NCBI GenBank assembly: GCA_003452695.1
Contig: DMNP01000229.1
Span: forward strand, 21,811-27,044
Length of the DNA stretch: 5,234 nt
Reading direction: 5' to 3'
Source: Eggerthellaceae bacterium
GTDB taxonomy: Bacteria; Actinomycetota; Coriobacteriia; Coriobacteriales; Eggerthellaceae
Shown: positions 1 through 5,234 of the stretch, piece by piece
Layout of the letters: each line of letters begins with the position of its first letter
Position numbering within the stretch: position 1 is the first letter of the stretch
Position numbers and translations under genes: made by a program
Notes under the pieces: model-generated
What the model was told of the DNA's origin: nothing
Databases searched by the model: none
What the model saw: only the letters and a program-made list of their open reading frames with translations

Positions 1-198
1 CGTCACGACGAACATGGGAGCAACCATCTCGAGCGTATGGTAGTTGGAGTTGGCCATCAGGGCTTTCTGGTTGCCGTCGAGCGCGTCGTAAGCCGCAATA
101 GCAGCGTTCACGTCCTCGCGCTGGTCAGCCACGATATCCCAGTAGTTCTTCACGTTCAGCTTAGCAATGGCATCCACCGCCGCCTGCGTCTGCTCGTC
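1..198 (-). repeat. Ala-rich helical repeat H3 (AAYDAL type), runs out of window
   Basis: Residues 1679-1744. DEQTQAAVDAIAKLNVKNYW, then DQREDVNAAIAAYDALDGNQ, KALMANSNYHTLEMVAPMFV and T at the window edge. It aligns with H1 and H2 at AAYDAL, the following Q-K, and the Y-H/D-x-L unit, although the last helix has diverged. It sits directly after module D, as H1 sits after module C, so a composite 'beta module plus helical unit' appears twice. Confidence 0.75.
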
Positions 199-3100
199 CA
201 CGACGAACTCGACGGCTTCGGTCGTCCACGCATCACCCGCGGCAGAATGGCAGGAAATCTCGATGGGCTGGTACATGGACTGCAGCGGAATGGTGAACGT
301 ATTCCCCGTGCCCTCGTTCGGCGCGATGAAGCCCTCGGTTGCCGCAGCAGCATCCGCGGCATTGCCCAGGAAGATCTTGTCGTAGGACGCGCTGGGCATG
401 GCGAACGTGGCGGTCATGGACGTTCCGTCGGATGCTATCGTCACGTTCTCGAACTTGCCCGCCTTCGTCGACGGATCCTGCGCCAGCACGCTGTAGGCGC
501 CCTCGCGCATGGTGCCATAGACGCTCGGCACCTTGAAGGCAAGGGTCATGCCGGTGTCCTGCGTGCCGTCAAGCAGCTTCATGCGGTACTCGTTGCCCTG
601 CGGAGCGGTGCTCATGCTGATATAGATTCGCTGCAGGGACGTCGATCCGGAGATTGGATTCACGCTGCCGCCGTTGGCGGGGTTCGTGCTCTCCAGGCGC
701 TCTATCTTGTCGAAACCACCCTTCGTCGTGTAGAGCCACAGCGTGGTGGTGTTGTTGTTCATCGGCTTGATGACCGCGCCGATGAACACGCCGCCGTCAA
801 TCGGATTGCAGGGATCGACGATGATGGAGCTCTTCACATCGGCGCTGTTGGCGAATTCCACGCATGCCTCGGCGCGCACGAGCTTATCGTACGTTTCCGC
901 CGGGATATAGGATTTCTGCACGTTGTCCAAGGCGTCGTAGGCAGCGCGCGCTTCCGCGACGGCAGTGGCGGAAGCCTCGTTAACCTGCGGGTACGAATTG
1001 ATGAGCGCGCCGATGGCTGCGGCCGCCGCTTTCGCTTCGTCGCTCATGGCGGGTAGGTTTGCAAACGCCTCCTCGGCAGCCGCGAGCTTATCGTAATTGG
1101 ACACGAGCGCCTGATGCTCGGCCGAGAGCGCATCGTAGGCAGCACGCGCAGCCTGGATGGCCTCCTTGTCGGTGGCCACAACGTCGGCTGCAACCGGCAG
1201 CGCTGCGATGAGCTGCTCGACCTCGGAGACGGCAAGCGGCGTGAGCACATCGCCGAAACGAAGGACGAGCGGGTTGGACGTATACCACGAACCGGCGGGC
1301 TTATGCGGGACGATGCTAATATCCTGCGTCAGGTTGGCCGGATCGACCGGAACGGTGATCAGGTATCCGCCCTTGCCGTTGCTTTCGCCGGCAACGTAGC
1401 TATCGCCCTCGGCAGCTTGGCTGCCCAGCGCTCCGAGATACACGCCGTTGTAGGTGCTGCGCGTATCGGTGTCGAAGGTAACGGTAGCAGAACCGTCTTC
1501 GGCAACCGTAAGGAGCGCCTTGCCCGCCTGGCCGCCGTACGTGACGCCAACCATCGTAAATGCCGTGTTTTTCTTGGTGTTCCAACACGTGCCGTCGATG
1601 ATGTACTTGCCGGCAGCGAGCTTGGCCGGGCCCACGGCCACCTTCTGGTAGGGCTGCACGAGCGTCTGCGACGCAGATTCGCTCGCAACGCCCTTCACGG
1701 TGTAGGTGCCGGCAGCAGGGAATACGACGGTCACCTTGCCCTCGGCATCGGACACGCCGGAAACCTCGTTACCAGCTTCGTCGGCGTACGTGACGGTGTA
1801 GCCTTCTGCAGGGGTCGGGTTCCCGACGCCCTTGGTCAGAGTCGCCGTGAAGTCGGCTTCGGCCGAAGCCTCGGCCTCGAGCTCGCCGAACGACAGGAAC
1901 ACGTCGTTCGTCTTCGAAAGAATCGACACGTCGGCGGTGCTGCCATCGGCCACGATGCACTTCTGGTAGTTGCTCACACTCTCGCCGTTGAGAGCGAACT
2001 GGTAGTAGTTGCCCAGCTCGAACAGCTTGGCGATGTAATAGAAGCCCACGTTCTGCGAGTCGAAATAACTCTTGGGATCGGCCTTGAAAGCGTCGCCGTA
2101 GATGGTCTCATGGACGGCAACCAGAACATCGAGGAACGTGACCTGCTTGCCCTCGATGGCGGGCTCCGCATACTTGTAGGTCTTGCTCGCATCGGCGCTC
2201 ACGGCAAGCTTGTAGAGCTCTGCCGCACCGCCCGGTGTCTTGTTCACGCGTACCGTGACGTCGGCCACGCACGCATACTGCGCATCCTTGGCGGCTTTCT
2301 CGGCAGCCTTCAACGCAGCAAGCGCCGCTTCGAACTCGGTCTCGGTAGAGGCGGCATTGCCGAGCACCGCCTGTGCATCGGCGATAGCAGCCTCGAGCGT
2401 GGTCTTCGTGCCCGCCGGCCACTTGCCCGGCCCCTCGGCCTCCACGATGCCGCCGGCATACTCGGTTGCTGCGGCGATTTCAGCCTTCAGCTGGTTCTCG
2501 TAGTTGATCTTCAAGCTGAAGGAGCACTTCACTACGGGATCGAAACCCGAGGGAACATGCGTGAAGTCTTCGTTGAGATAGCCTTCCTTGCTGGCAACGC
2601 AGGTGATGCTCGTATCCGCCGGCACGGTGAAGCTGCCATCCGCGTTCTGCGCGATGGTTCCACCGGCGGTGTTGTTCGTGACCGCGAGCGTGACGCCTTC
2701 GAGCACCTCGTCGGTATCCGCATCGCGAATGGTGTAGATCACGGTGTGCTCGGACAGGTACTTGTTCAGCGTGATGGACTCGGCTGCATCCTCGGTGAGC
2801 TTGGGATAGATCTTAGCCGTCTCGTAGCCCTCCGCAGATACCTCGCACACATAGCTCTCGCTGTCCCACAGCGTGTAAGAGCCGTCGGCGTTCGCGGCGA
2901 CCTCATCCGTCGTGCCGTAGAGCCACACCTTGACGGCCGGATTGGCAACGGCCTCGCCGAACTGGTCGGCAATGCTGATCGTCAGGGTATGCGAAGCGTC
3001 TGCCGTCTTCAGCAGCTTAAGGTTAACGACTTCGCCCTCCTTTGAGGGAACGAAACCGGTCTTAGTTGCTGCCTCGGCGCCGCCTTGGGCCAGATAGCCC

Positions 3101-5232
3101 TCGGCGGATGCGCTTACGGTGTACTTCTTCAGCGCGTTCAGTTTATAGGTGCCGTCGGCATTGGGCTCGACGGCGCTGTTGTCGGCCTCGTCGACAATGG
3201 TCACCGTCGGATTTGCGATGGTCTCGCCAGTCTTCTGGTCGGCAACCGCCACGGAAACGTTGAAATCGACCTGCGGCTTTTCCTGCACCGTGATGGTGAA
3301 GGTCTTTTCGATCAGCGGAGTGGCGGCATTAGTTTTGCCGGAATCGGAGAAGTAGTAGATTCCGTTGGCATCGTAAGCGTTGTAATAGGTGCCAACGGGA
3401 AACAACTTAAGCGTTGCCGTAAACGACGGAATCGCCTCGCGATTCTTCGGTTGGAAGGTAACAACACCTGCGGTTGCACCCTTGTTGCCATACGGATACT
3501 GAATCTTCTTGAGATTCGACGAAGTGAAGTACGTCGTGTTCAGAATGTTGCTATCAACGAACCATCCCCATACATACTTATCGTTGCTCGGCGTCTTGAA
3601 CTTAAAGCTCTTGACCACATCCTCGCCCTCGTAATACGGCACGGTCACATTGGTGCCCTTGGCCTTGATCGCGCTCGTGTGGTCACTCGAGATGCCGTTG
3701 TCCACGTAGAACTGGTTCATGTAGACCTCGGCGTCCTGTTCCGGCGTCATGATGGAGGTAGAGTCGCTCACGCGCGTAAGGTCGGCCGCATCGATCTGGA
3801 AATCATGCACGTAGTAATAGTTCTCGCGCGGCGTATCCCATTTCTTGAAATGGCTGGCGGAACGCGCAGCGTATACCTTGGGCTGGCCGAGCGTAATCGG
3901 CACGGGCCAGAACGTGTAGGCGCTCTCGCCTTCTTTCTGATAGCAGCCGAGCAGCTTGGACTCCTGGCCGCTTATCTCCTTGGCTTCCTCGGCGACGGCC
4001 TCGGAAAGCAGCGCCTCGTGCGTAGCAGCGGTGTCAGAGATATAGAAACGGTCGGCACCCGTGCCCTTCATGGTCACGATTGCCGTGGCGTTGCCCTCGG
4101 CGTCGATTACCACGGTGGCCTTGGTAACCATGATCATGCCGCTGGCATCGGTGGACACATCGGTCTTGATGTTGGCCGCCTCGTAGGTGCCGGCGGTCAG
4201 TTCGGCCGCCTTCGGCGTGAGCGGTTCGCCCGTAACGGTGATGGTGCGGGCAAGCTGGTCGAACGTGACGTTGCGCACGATGTCGGTCCCAGCCTCCTGG
4301 AAGGGAGCATCGGCCGCAACGTGGAACGTCATGGCAATGGGCTCCTTGTCCTTGAAGGCTTCTTTGTTGGGGGCGTTCAGCAGGCTGATGGCGAACTTGC
4401 CCTCGGTCAGCTCGGCCGTGGCGGTGGAAACATCGCCGGAGACCACGGTCGGATAGGTAACCTTGTCGTACACGGCATCCTGCATCGCGAACGTCGGCTG
4501 CATGTTGTAGTTGTTGGAGTTCGGACCACCCACGATGCGCACAGCTGCGGGGCTGTCCGCCTTGAAGTCGGCCACCTCGCTGCTCAGGACGAAGCTTGCC
4601 GTTTCATCGTAGTCGCCGGTCACGAGCGTGGCCGCGTCGACGTCGAGCGAGAACTGGCGCGGGTAGTAGGCGCGCTCCTGGGCGTTCTGGCCGCTCTTGT
4701 ACTTGCTCCAGTAGCTGTTCGAGATGGCCACCACGGGCACGTCGGCGCCCAGCTCGTCGGCGGAGACGGCCATCTGGAACTCGAGCTTGCCGGCGGCGTT
4801 GGTCTCGCCCTTCATCAGGTTGCCGGAGCCGACGCCGGCGTCGATGCCGGCCTCGATCTCGGCGTTGGCGGCCAGGGCCTGCTCGTAGGTGCCCTTGTAC
4901 AGCCACGCGTAGCCGGAGCCCGACAGCGCGAAGGTGAGCGCGTAGGAGCCGTCGGCGTTCGCGACGGCGGCGCCCGAGACGGCCTTGAACATGCCGGTGT
5001 TGTTGGTGATGGTCAGGTCGGTGCGCTCCGCAGGCGCGTTGTCGATGGTCAGCGTGCCGTCGGCCTCGCTGACGGTGAACTGCCGCTCGTACCAGGTGTT
5101 GTTCTTCACCGAGCGGAAGCTGACCACGAAGCTGCCGCCCAGCAGGCTCTCCAGCGTGTCGGGGTTACCGAACTCCTTGACCCATTTCACCGGCAGGGCG
5201 AAGGTGTTGCCCTCCCCCAGGGCGATGGTCTC
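1..5232 (-). CDS. Giant modular surface/secreted protein, internal fragment (both ends outside window)
   Basis: One uninterrupted minus-strand reading frame of 1744 codons fills the window, read from 5232 down to 1. Every in-frame triplet was checked and none is a stop. The translation is coherent throughout: repeated beta domains ending in motifs such as WYERQF (residues 47-52), three tandem modules with an NADG[ST][YF] turn, a FIVAR-like segment, a DUF4430-like domain, and Ala-rich helices with ARAAYDAL. These families are typical of extracellular proteins of Gram-positive gut bacteria. There are 10 Cys and no evident transmembrane stretch, which fits an exported protein. Signal peptide, anchor, promoter, start and stop are not in view, so length exceeds 1744 residues and attachment mode is unknown. 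The role is probably adhesion or ligand capture, by inference from domain types. Operon context is not visible. I do not recognise a named gene. Confidence 0.95.
202..531 (-). repeat. NEAT/Shp-like beta module, copy D
   Basis: Residues 1568-1677. VPSVYGTMREGAYSVLAQDP is followed by GKFENVTIASDGTSMTATFA, MPSASYDKIFLGNAADAAAA (1613-1632), then EGFIAPNEGTGNTFTIPLQS (about 1633-1652), MYQPIEISCHSAAAGDAW and final strand EAVEFVV. The YDKIFLGNAADAAAA segment and the FTIPL strand are the clearest link to copies A and C and to the family pattern YDKLYMGTAEEA...FTIPV. Two Met (about 1578 and 1606) and a Cys-His pair (SCHS, about 1661-1664) are present. The usual WYxR end is weakened to AWTTEAVEF. Confidence 0.6.
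532..858 (-). other. Beta-rich region between helical repeats and module D
   Basis: Residues 1459-1567. Strands such as SSIIVDP, GGVFIGAVIKP, TTLWLYTTKGG, RIYISMSTAP and EYRMKLLDG alternate with Asn/Thr/Ser-rich loops (MNNNTTT, PANGGSVNPISG). No family is recognised. The GGFDKI segment and the strand ending 'RIYISMSTA' faintly resemble the middle of the NEAT-like modules, so a divergent copy is possible. It runs directly into module D. Confidence 0.45.
859..1036 (-). repeat. Ala-rich helical repeat H2 (AAYDAL type)
   Basis: Residues 1399-1458, directly after H1: EAKAAAAAIGALINSYPQVN, then ATAVAEARAAYDALDNVQKS, and YIPAETYDKLVRAEACV. It aligns with H1 at ARAAYDAL, at the Q that follows, and at YDKL..AE. 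The first helix is shifted by a few residues. The two repeats are separated by only about 8 residues, consistent with tandem duplication of one helical unit. Confidence 0.8.
1063..1230 (-). repeat. Ala-rich helical repeat H1 (AAYDAL type)
   Basis: Residues 1335-1390: VSEVEQLIAALPVAADVVAT, then DKEAIQAARAAYDALSAEHQ and ALVSNYDKLAAAEEAF. The pattern is three helices, 'V..h..L', 'D...h..AR.AYDAL...Q..LV' and 'YDKL..AE'. This short unit is widespread in surface proteins of Coriobacteria and Clostridia and appears here as a spacer. It shares DNA-level identity with H2 around the ARAAYDAL codons (about 1123-1149 and 933-955). Confidence 0.8.
1255..1632 (-). repeat. NEAT/Shp-like beta module, copy C
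   Basis: Residues 1201-1326. It starts KLAAGKYIIDGTCWN, then TAFTMVGVTYGG (M1227), the strand ALLTVAEDGSATVTFDTDT, STYNGVYLGALGSQAAEGD (about 1259-1277), the strand GGYLITVPVDPANL, the strand DISIVPHKPAGSWY and final strand PLVLRF. This copy is closest to the classical NEAT plan: 'G.Y.I' start, hydroxyl/Met-rich first helix region, 'TVTF', 'YxGVYLG', then 'xxPH....SWY....L.F'. The His at 1310 and the Trp-Tyr at 1316-1317 lie where NEAT-like domains place pocket residues. A YxxxY heme motif is not evident. Confidence 0.55.
1633..1875 (-). other. Ig-like domain following the DUF4430-like domain
   Basis: Residues 1120-1200. An Ala/Glu linker leads to ADFTATLTKGVGNPTPAEGY, then TVTYADEAGNEVSGVSDAEG, KVTVVFPAAGTYTVKGVASE and a closing QPYQKVAV. 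The 'G.VTYAD..GN.VSGVSDAEGKVTVVFPAAGTYTV' layout is characteristic of Big/Cna-like Ig folds often found C-terminal to DUF4430. It acts as a spacer leading to module C and carries no Cys or catalytic motif. Confidence 0.7.
1876..2268 (-). other. DUF4430 / transcobalamin-C-like domain
   Basis: Residues 989-1119. It begins VADVTVRVNK, has VTFLDVLVAVHETIYGD (the 'T-hhDhL' helix typical of DUF4430), then a long loop, FYYIAKLFELGNYYQFALNG (about 1064-1083; strand plus 'xxYxFxLNGE'), and ends with a VADGSTADVSIL strand. DUF4430 corresponds to the C-terminal domain of transcobalamin/intrinsic factor and is common in bacterial surface proteins, where its ligand is mostly unknown. The usual order, with NG[EK] after an aromatic strand and a following 'DG..h.h' strand, is present. 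The paired Ig-like domain directly downstream is a familiar arrangement. Corrinoid binding is not implied by the sequence alone. Confidence 0.7.
2275..2505 (-). other. FIVAR-like helical domain
   Basis: Residues 910-986. Ala-, Glu- and Lys-rich sequence with the usual FIVAR pattern: an opening helix (ENQLKAEIAAATEYAGGIVE), a Y/K-W-x-x-x-T motif as GKWPAGTKTTLEAAIADAQA (about 936-955), then VLGNAASTETEFEAALAALK. FIVAR (found in various architectures) domains are small helical bundles in Gram-positive surface proteins, including fibronectin- or sugar-binding ones, often acting as spacers. Here it separates the Ig-like repeats from the DUF4430-like domain. The match rests on the TxxxLxxAIxxAxxVLxNxxxTxxxxxxAxxALxxA heptad-like spacing. 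Confidence 0.8.
2506..2754 (-). repeat. Ig-like/carboxypeptidase-regulatory-like repeat R3
   Basis: Residues 827-909. This is the third tandem copy: HTVIYTIRDADTDEVLEGV, then LAVTNNTAGGTIAQNADGSF, strand TSITCVASKEGYLNE, and closing strand DPVVKCSFSLKINY. It shares the NADGSF turn and the VAS-x-EGY motif with R1 and R2. It holds two Cys (about 878 and 902), one in the middle strand and one in the last, which could pair. It joins directly to the FIVAR-like helical segment. Confidence 0.65.
2755..3003 (-). repeat. Ig-like/carboxypeptidase-regulatory-like repeat R2
   Basis: Residues 744-826. This is the second tandem copy: TLTISIADQFGEAVANPAVK, then the shared turn ANADGSYTL, strand ESYVCEVSAEGYETA, and closing strand ESITLNKYL. 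It aligns with R1 at the NP dipeptide after the second strand, at NADG[ST]Y, and at V-S-A-x-EGY. One Cys sits in the VCEV strand, but no matching partner appears at the same place in R1, so an intradomain disulfide is not suggested. Confidence 0.65.
3004..3276 (-). repeat. Ig-like/carboxypeptidase-regulatory-like repeat R1
   Basis: Residues 653-743. This is the first of three tandem modules of 80-90 residues. It has an opening strand VDFNVSVAVAD, an ANPTVTIVDEA strand, the turn PNADGTYKL, strand KYTVSASAEGYLAQ and closing strand EVVNLKLLK. The layout (strand, 'G..I.NPTVT', NADGTY turn, 'YTVSASAEGY') is typical of CarboxypepD_reg/PEGA/Cna-B-like Ig folds used as stalk spacers in surface proteins. 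The specific Pfam family cannot be settled by eye. Confidence 0.65.
3277..3780 (-). other. Aromatic-rich, lower-GC region of unknown fold
   Basis: Residues 485-652. No family is recognised. The region is unusually rich in Tyr, Phe, Trp and Asn: DKYVWGWFVDSNILNTTYFT (about 551-570), IQYPYGNKG, FPVGTYYNAY, NGIYYFSDSG. It ends with PLIEKTFTITV, a strand that leads straight into the repeat series after a short EKPQ linker. Codon GC3 is the lowest I counted in the gene (64 of 100 codons at 3301-3600). It could be a carbohydrate- or peptide-binding beta domain, as exposed aromatics often contact sugars, but no catalytic or binding motif can be identified. The frame is intact and flanking domains are in register, so it is not a frameshift artefact. 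Confidence 0.5.
3781..4209 (-). repeat. NEAT/Shp-like beta module, copy B
   Basis: Residues 342-484. It starts with AAELTAGTYEAANIKTDVST, then SGMIMVTKATVVID (two Met at 366 and 368), a turn at AEGNAT, strand IVTMKGTGADRFYISDTA (about 385-402), an Ala/Glu-rich helical stretch (about 403-424), strand YTFWPVPITL (439-448), strand KVYAARSASHFKKW and final strand YYYVHDFQID. The order of elements is that of copy A: GM[FI] near the start, a GTG/GSG turn before the middle strand, an xFxxPVxxL strand, a basic turn, and an aromatic final strand. The Met-x-Met pair and the His at 461 and 476 are possible metal or heme ligands, but this is speculation without a structure. Confidence 0.5.
4210..4641 (-). 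other. Unassigned beta-rich region between modules A and B
   Basis: Residues 198-341. No family is recognised. The region alternates short hydrophobic strands (TASFVLSS, KFAISLLN, IAMTFHV, RTITVTG) with polar loops, including an Asn-rich loop (GGPNSNNYNM, about 235-244). It holds an AVYDKVTYPTVV segment that recalls the YDK strand of the NEAT-like modules, and an LTEGKFAISLL segment resembling a module start, so it may be one or two degenerate copies. Codon GC3 falls on entering this region (from about 4608 downward). An Ig-like fold is the most likely alternative. Confidence 0.45.
4642..5016 (-). repeat. NEAT/Shp-like beta module, copy A
   Basis: Residues 73-197. The module opens with an Ig-type strand and a Met in TGMFKAV (M81), continues with ANADGSYALTFALSGSGYAW and LYKG (about 91-114), then an Ala/Glu-rich helix-like insert, a strand at LEFQMAVSADEL, another at VPVVAISNSYW, and ends with AYYPRQFSLDV (about 188-198). 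The 'GxMF...LTFxLSGxGYxxLYxG...' pattern is the clearest example of the module in the window. Shp-type heme-binding domains coordinate heme through methionines, and M81 is positioned like one, but the second ligand cannot be assigned by eye. This region lies in the stretch where nearly every codon ends in G or C. Confidence 0.55.
5071..5232 (-). repeat. NEAT/Shp-like beta module, copy 0 (C-terminal part only)
   Basis: Residues 1-54 of the fragment are the C-terminal half of a beta module that recurs four more times downstream. A strand-like FALPVKW (residues 11-17) is followed by SFVVSFRSVKNNTWYERQFTV (about 34-54). The order of a 'F-x-[IL]-P-V' strand, then a hydrophobic strand ending in a basic turn, then W-Y-x-R-x-F-x-V matches the ends of copies A to D. 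From memory, this resembles NEAT-like/heme-binding Shp-type domains in surface proteins of gut Clostridia and Coriobacteria, where a final WYDRxLTF-like strand is common. The N-terminal half lies outside the window. The repeat assignment is seen in the sequence; the family name is tentative. Confidence 0.5.
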
Positions 5233-5234
5233 GG

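Noticed and set aside
37..1056. Plus-strand open frame of 339 codons
   Set aside because: It is the exact triplet-register antisense of the minus-strand gene. It is open only because the gene almost never uses TTA, CTA or TCA. Its translation is Arg/Val/His/Gly-rich with no recognisable domain.
1054..1056. TAG on the plus strand as a possible gene boundary
   Set aside because: It is a CTA (Leu) codon in the minus-strand gene, within the ANLPAM linker between helical repeats H1 and H2.
2108..2422. Minus-strand 104-codon open frame in another register
   Set aside because: It overlaps the FIVAR and DUF4430-like coding sequence in a different frame, has a Gly/Arg/Cys-rich translation, and no ribosome binding site evidence supports it.
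1114..3045. Plus-strand open frame of 643 codons
   Set aside because: Same register and same cause. The opposite strand reads as FIVAR, DUF4430-like, Ig-like and NEAT-like domains, whereas this translation has no domain. The only in-frame stops on the plus strand in this register are at 1054-1056 and 3043-3045, matching one CTA and one TCA codon of the real gene.
4596..4937. Arg-rich open frames on both strands at 4596-4937 (plus) and 4604-4906 (minus, other frame)
   Set aside because: Arg/Pro/Ala-rich low-complexity translations typical of off-frame reading through a region with almost only G/C-ending codons. The minus-strand main frame reads as NEAT-like module A here.
1..5234. Promoters, terminators, tRNA/rRNA, CRISPR or insertion sequences
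   Set aside because: None was seen. The window is fully coding on the minus strand, and repeats present encode protein modules rather than spaced direct repeats or inverted-repeat ends.

Overview
The window lies entirely inside one very large protein-coding gene on the minus strand. In the register where minus-strand codons occupy positions 3k+1 to 3k+3, there are 1744 consecutive sense codons from 5232 down to 1. I checked every triplet and found no TAA, TAG or TGA. Neither the start codon, signal peptide and promoter (beyond 5234) nor the stop codon and any cell-wall anchor (beyond 1) is in the window. No RNA gene, mobile element, CRISPR array or intergenic space is visible.

The product looks like a giant, modular, secreted or surface-attached protein. 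Residues below are numbered from codon 5232-5230 = 1. The order is: partial NEAT/Shp-like beta module (1-54), module A (73-197), unassigned beta region (198-341), module B (342-484), aromatic-rich unassigned region (485-652), three tandem Ig-like/carboxypeptidase-regulatory-like repeats (653-909), FIVAR-like helical segment (910-986), DUF4430/transcobalamin-C-like domain (989-1119), Ig-like domain (1120-1200), module C (1201-1326), helical repeats H1 and H2 (1335-1458), beta region (1459-1567), module D (1568-1677), helical repeat H3 (1679-1744, continuing out of the window). Alternating small beta domains and Ala-rich three-helix-type units, with only 10 Cys in 1744 residues and no obvious long hydrophobic segment, fit an extracellular stalk or adhesin/ligand-capture protein.

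Host: high GC, very few TTA/CTA/TCA codons, and this domain vocabulary (FIVAR, DUF4430, NEAT/Shp-like, AAYDAL helical repeats) suggest a gut actinobacterium of the Coriobacteriia (Eggerthellaceae or Coriobacteriaceae type). This is an inference; a high-GC Firmicute cannot be excluded.

The most notable points are the five-fold reuse of one NEAT/Shp-like beta module, its pairing with a transcobalamin-C-like domain (a possible tetrapyrrole or other ligand-capture function, unproven), and a change in third-position GC along the gene (197/200 codons G/C-ending at 4621-5220, 68/80 at 4381-4620, 64/100 at 3301-3600) that suggests a mosaic gene.
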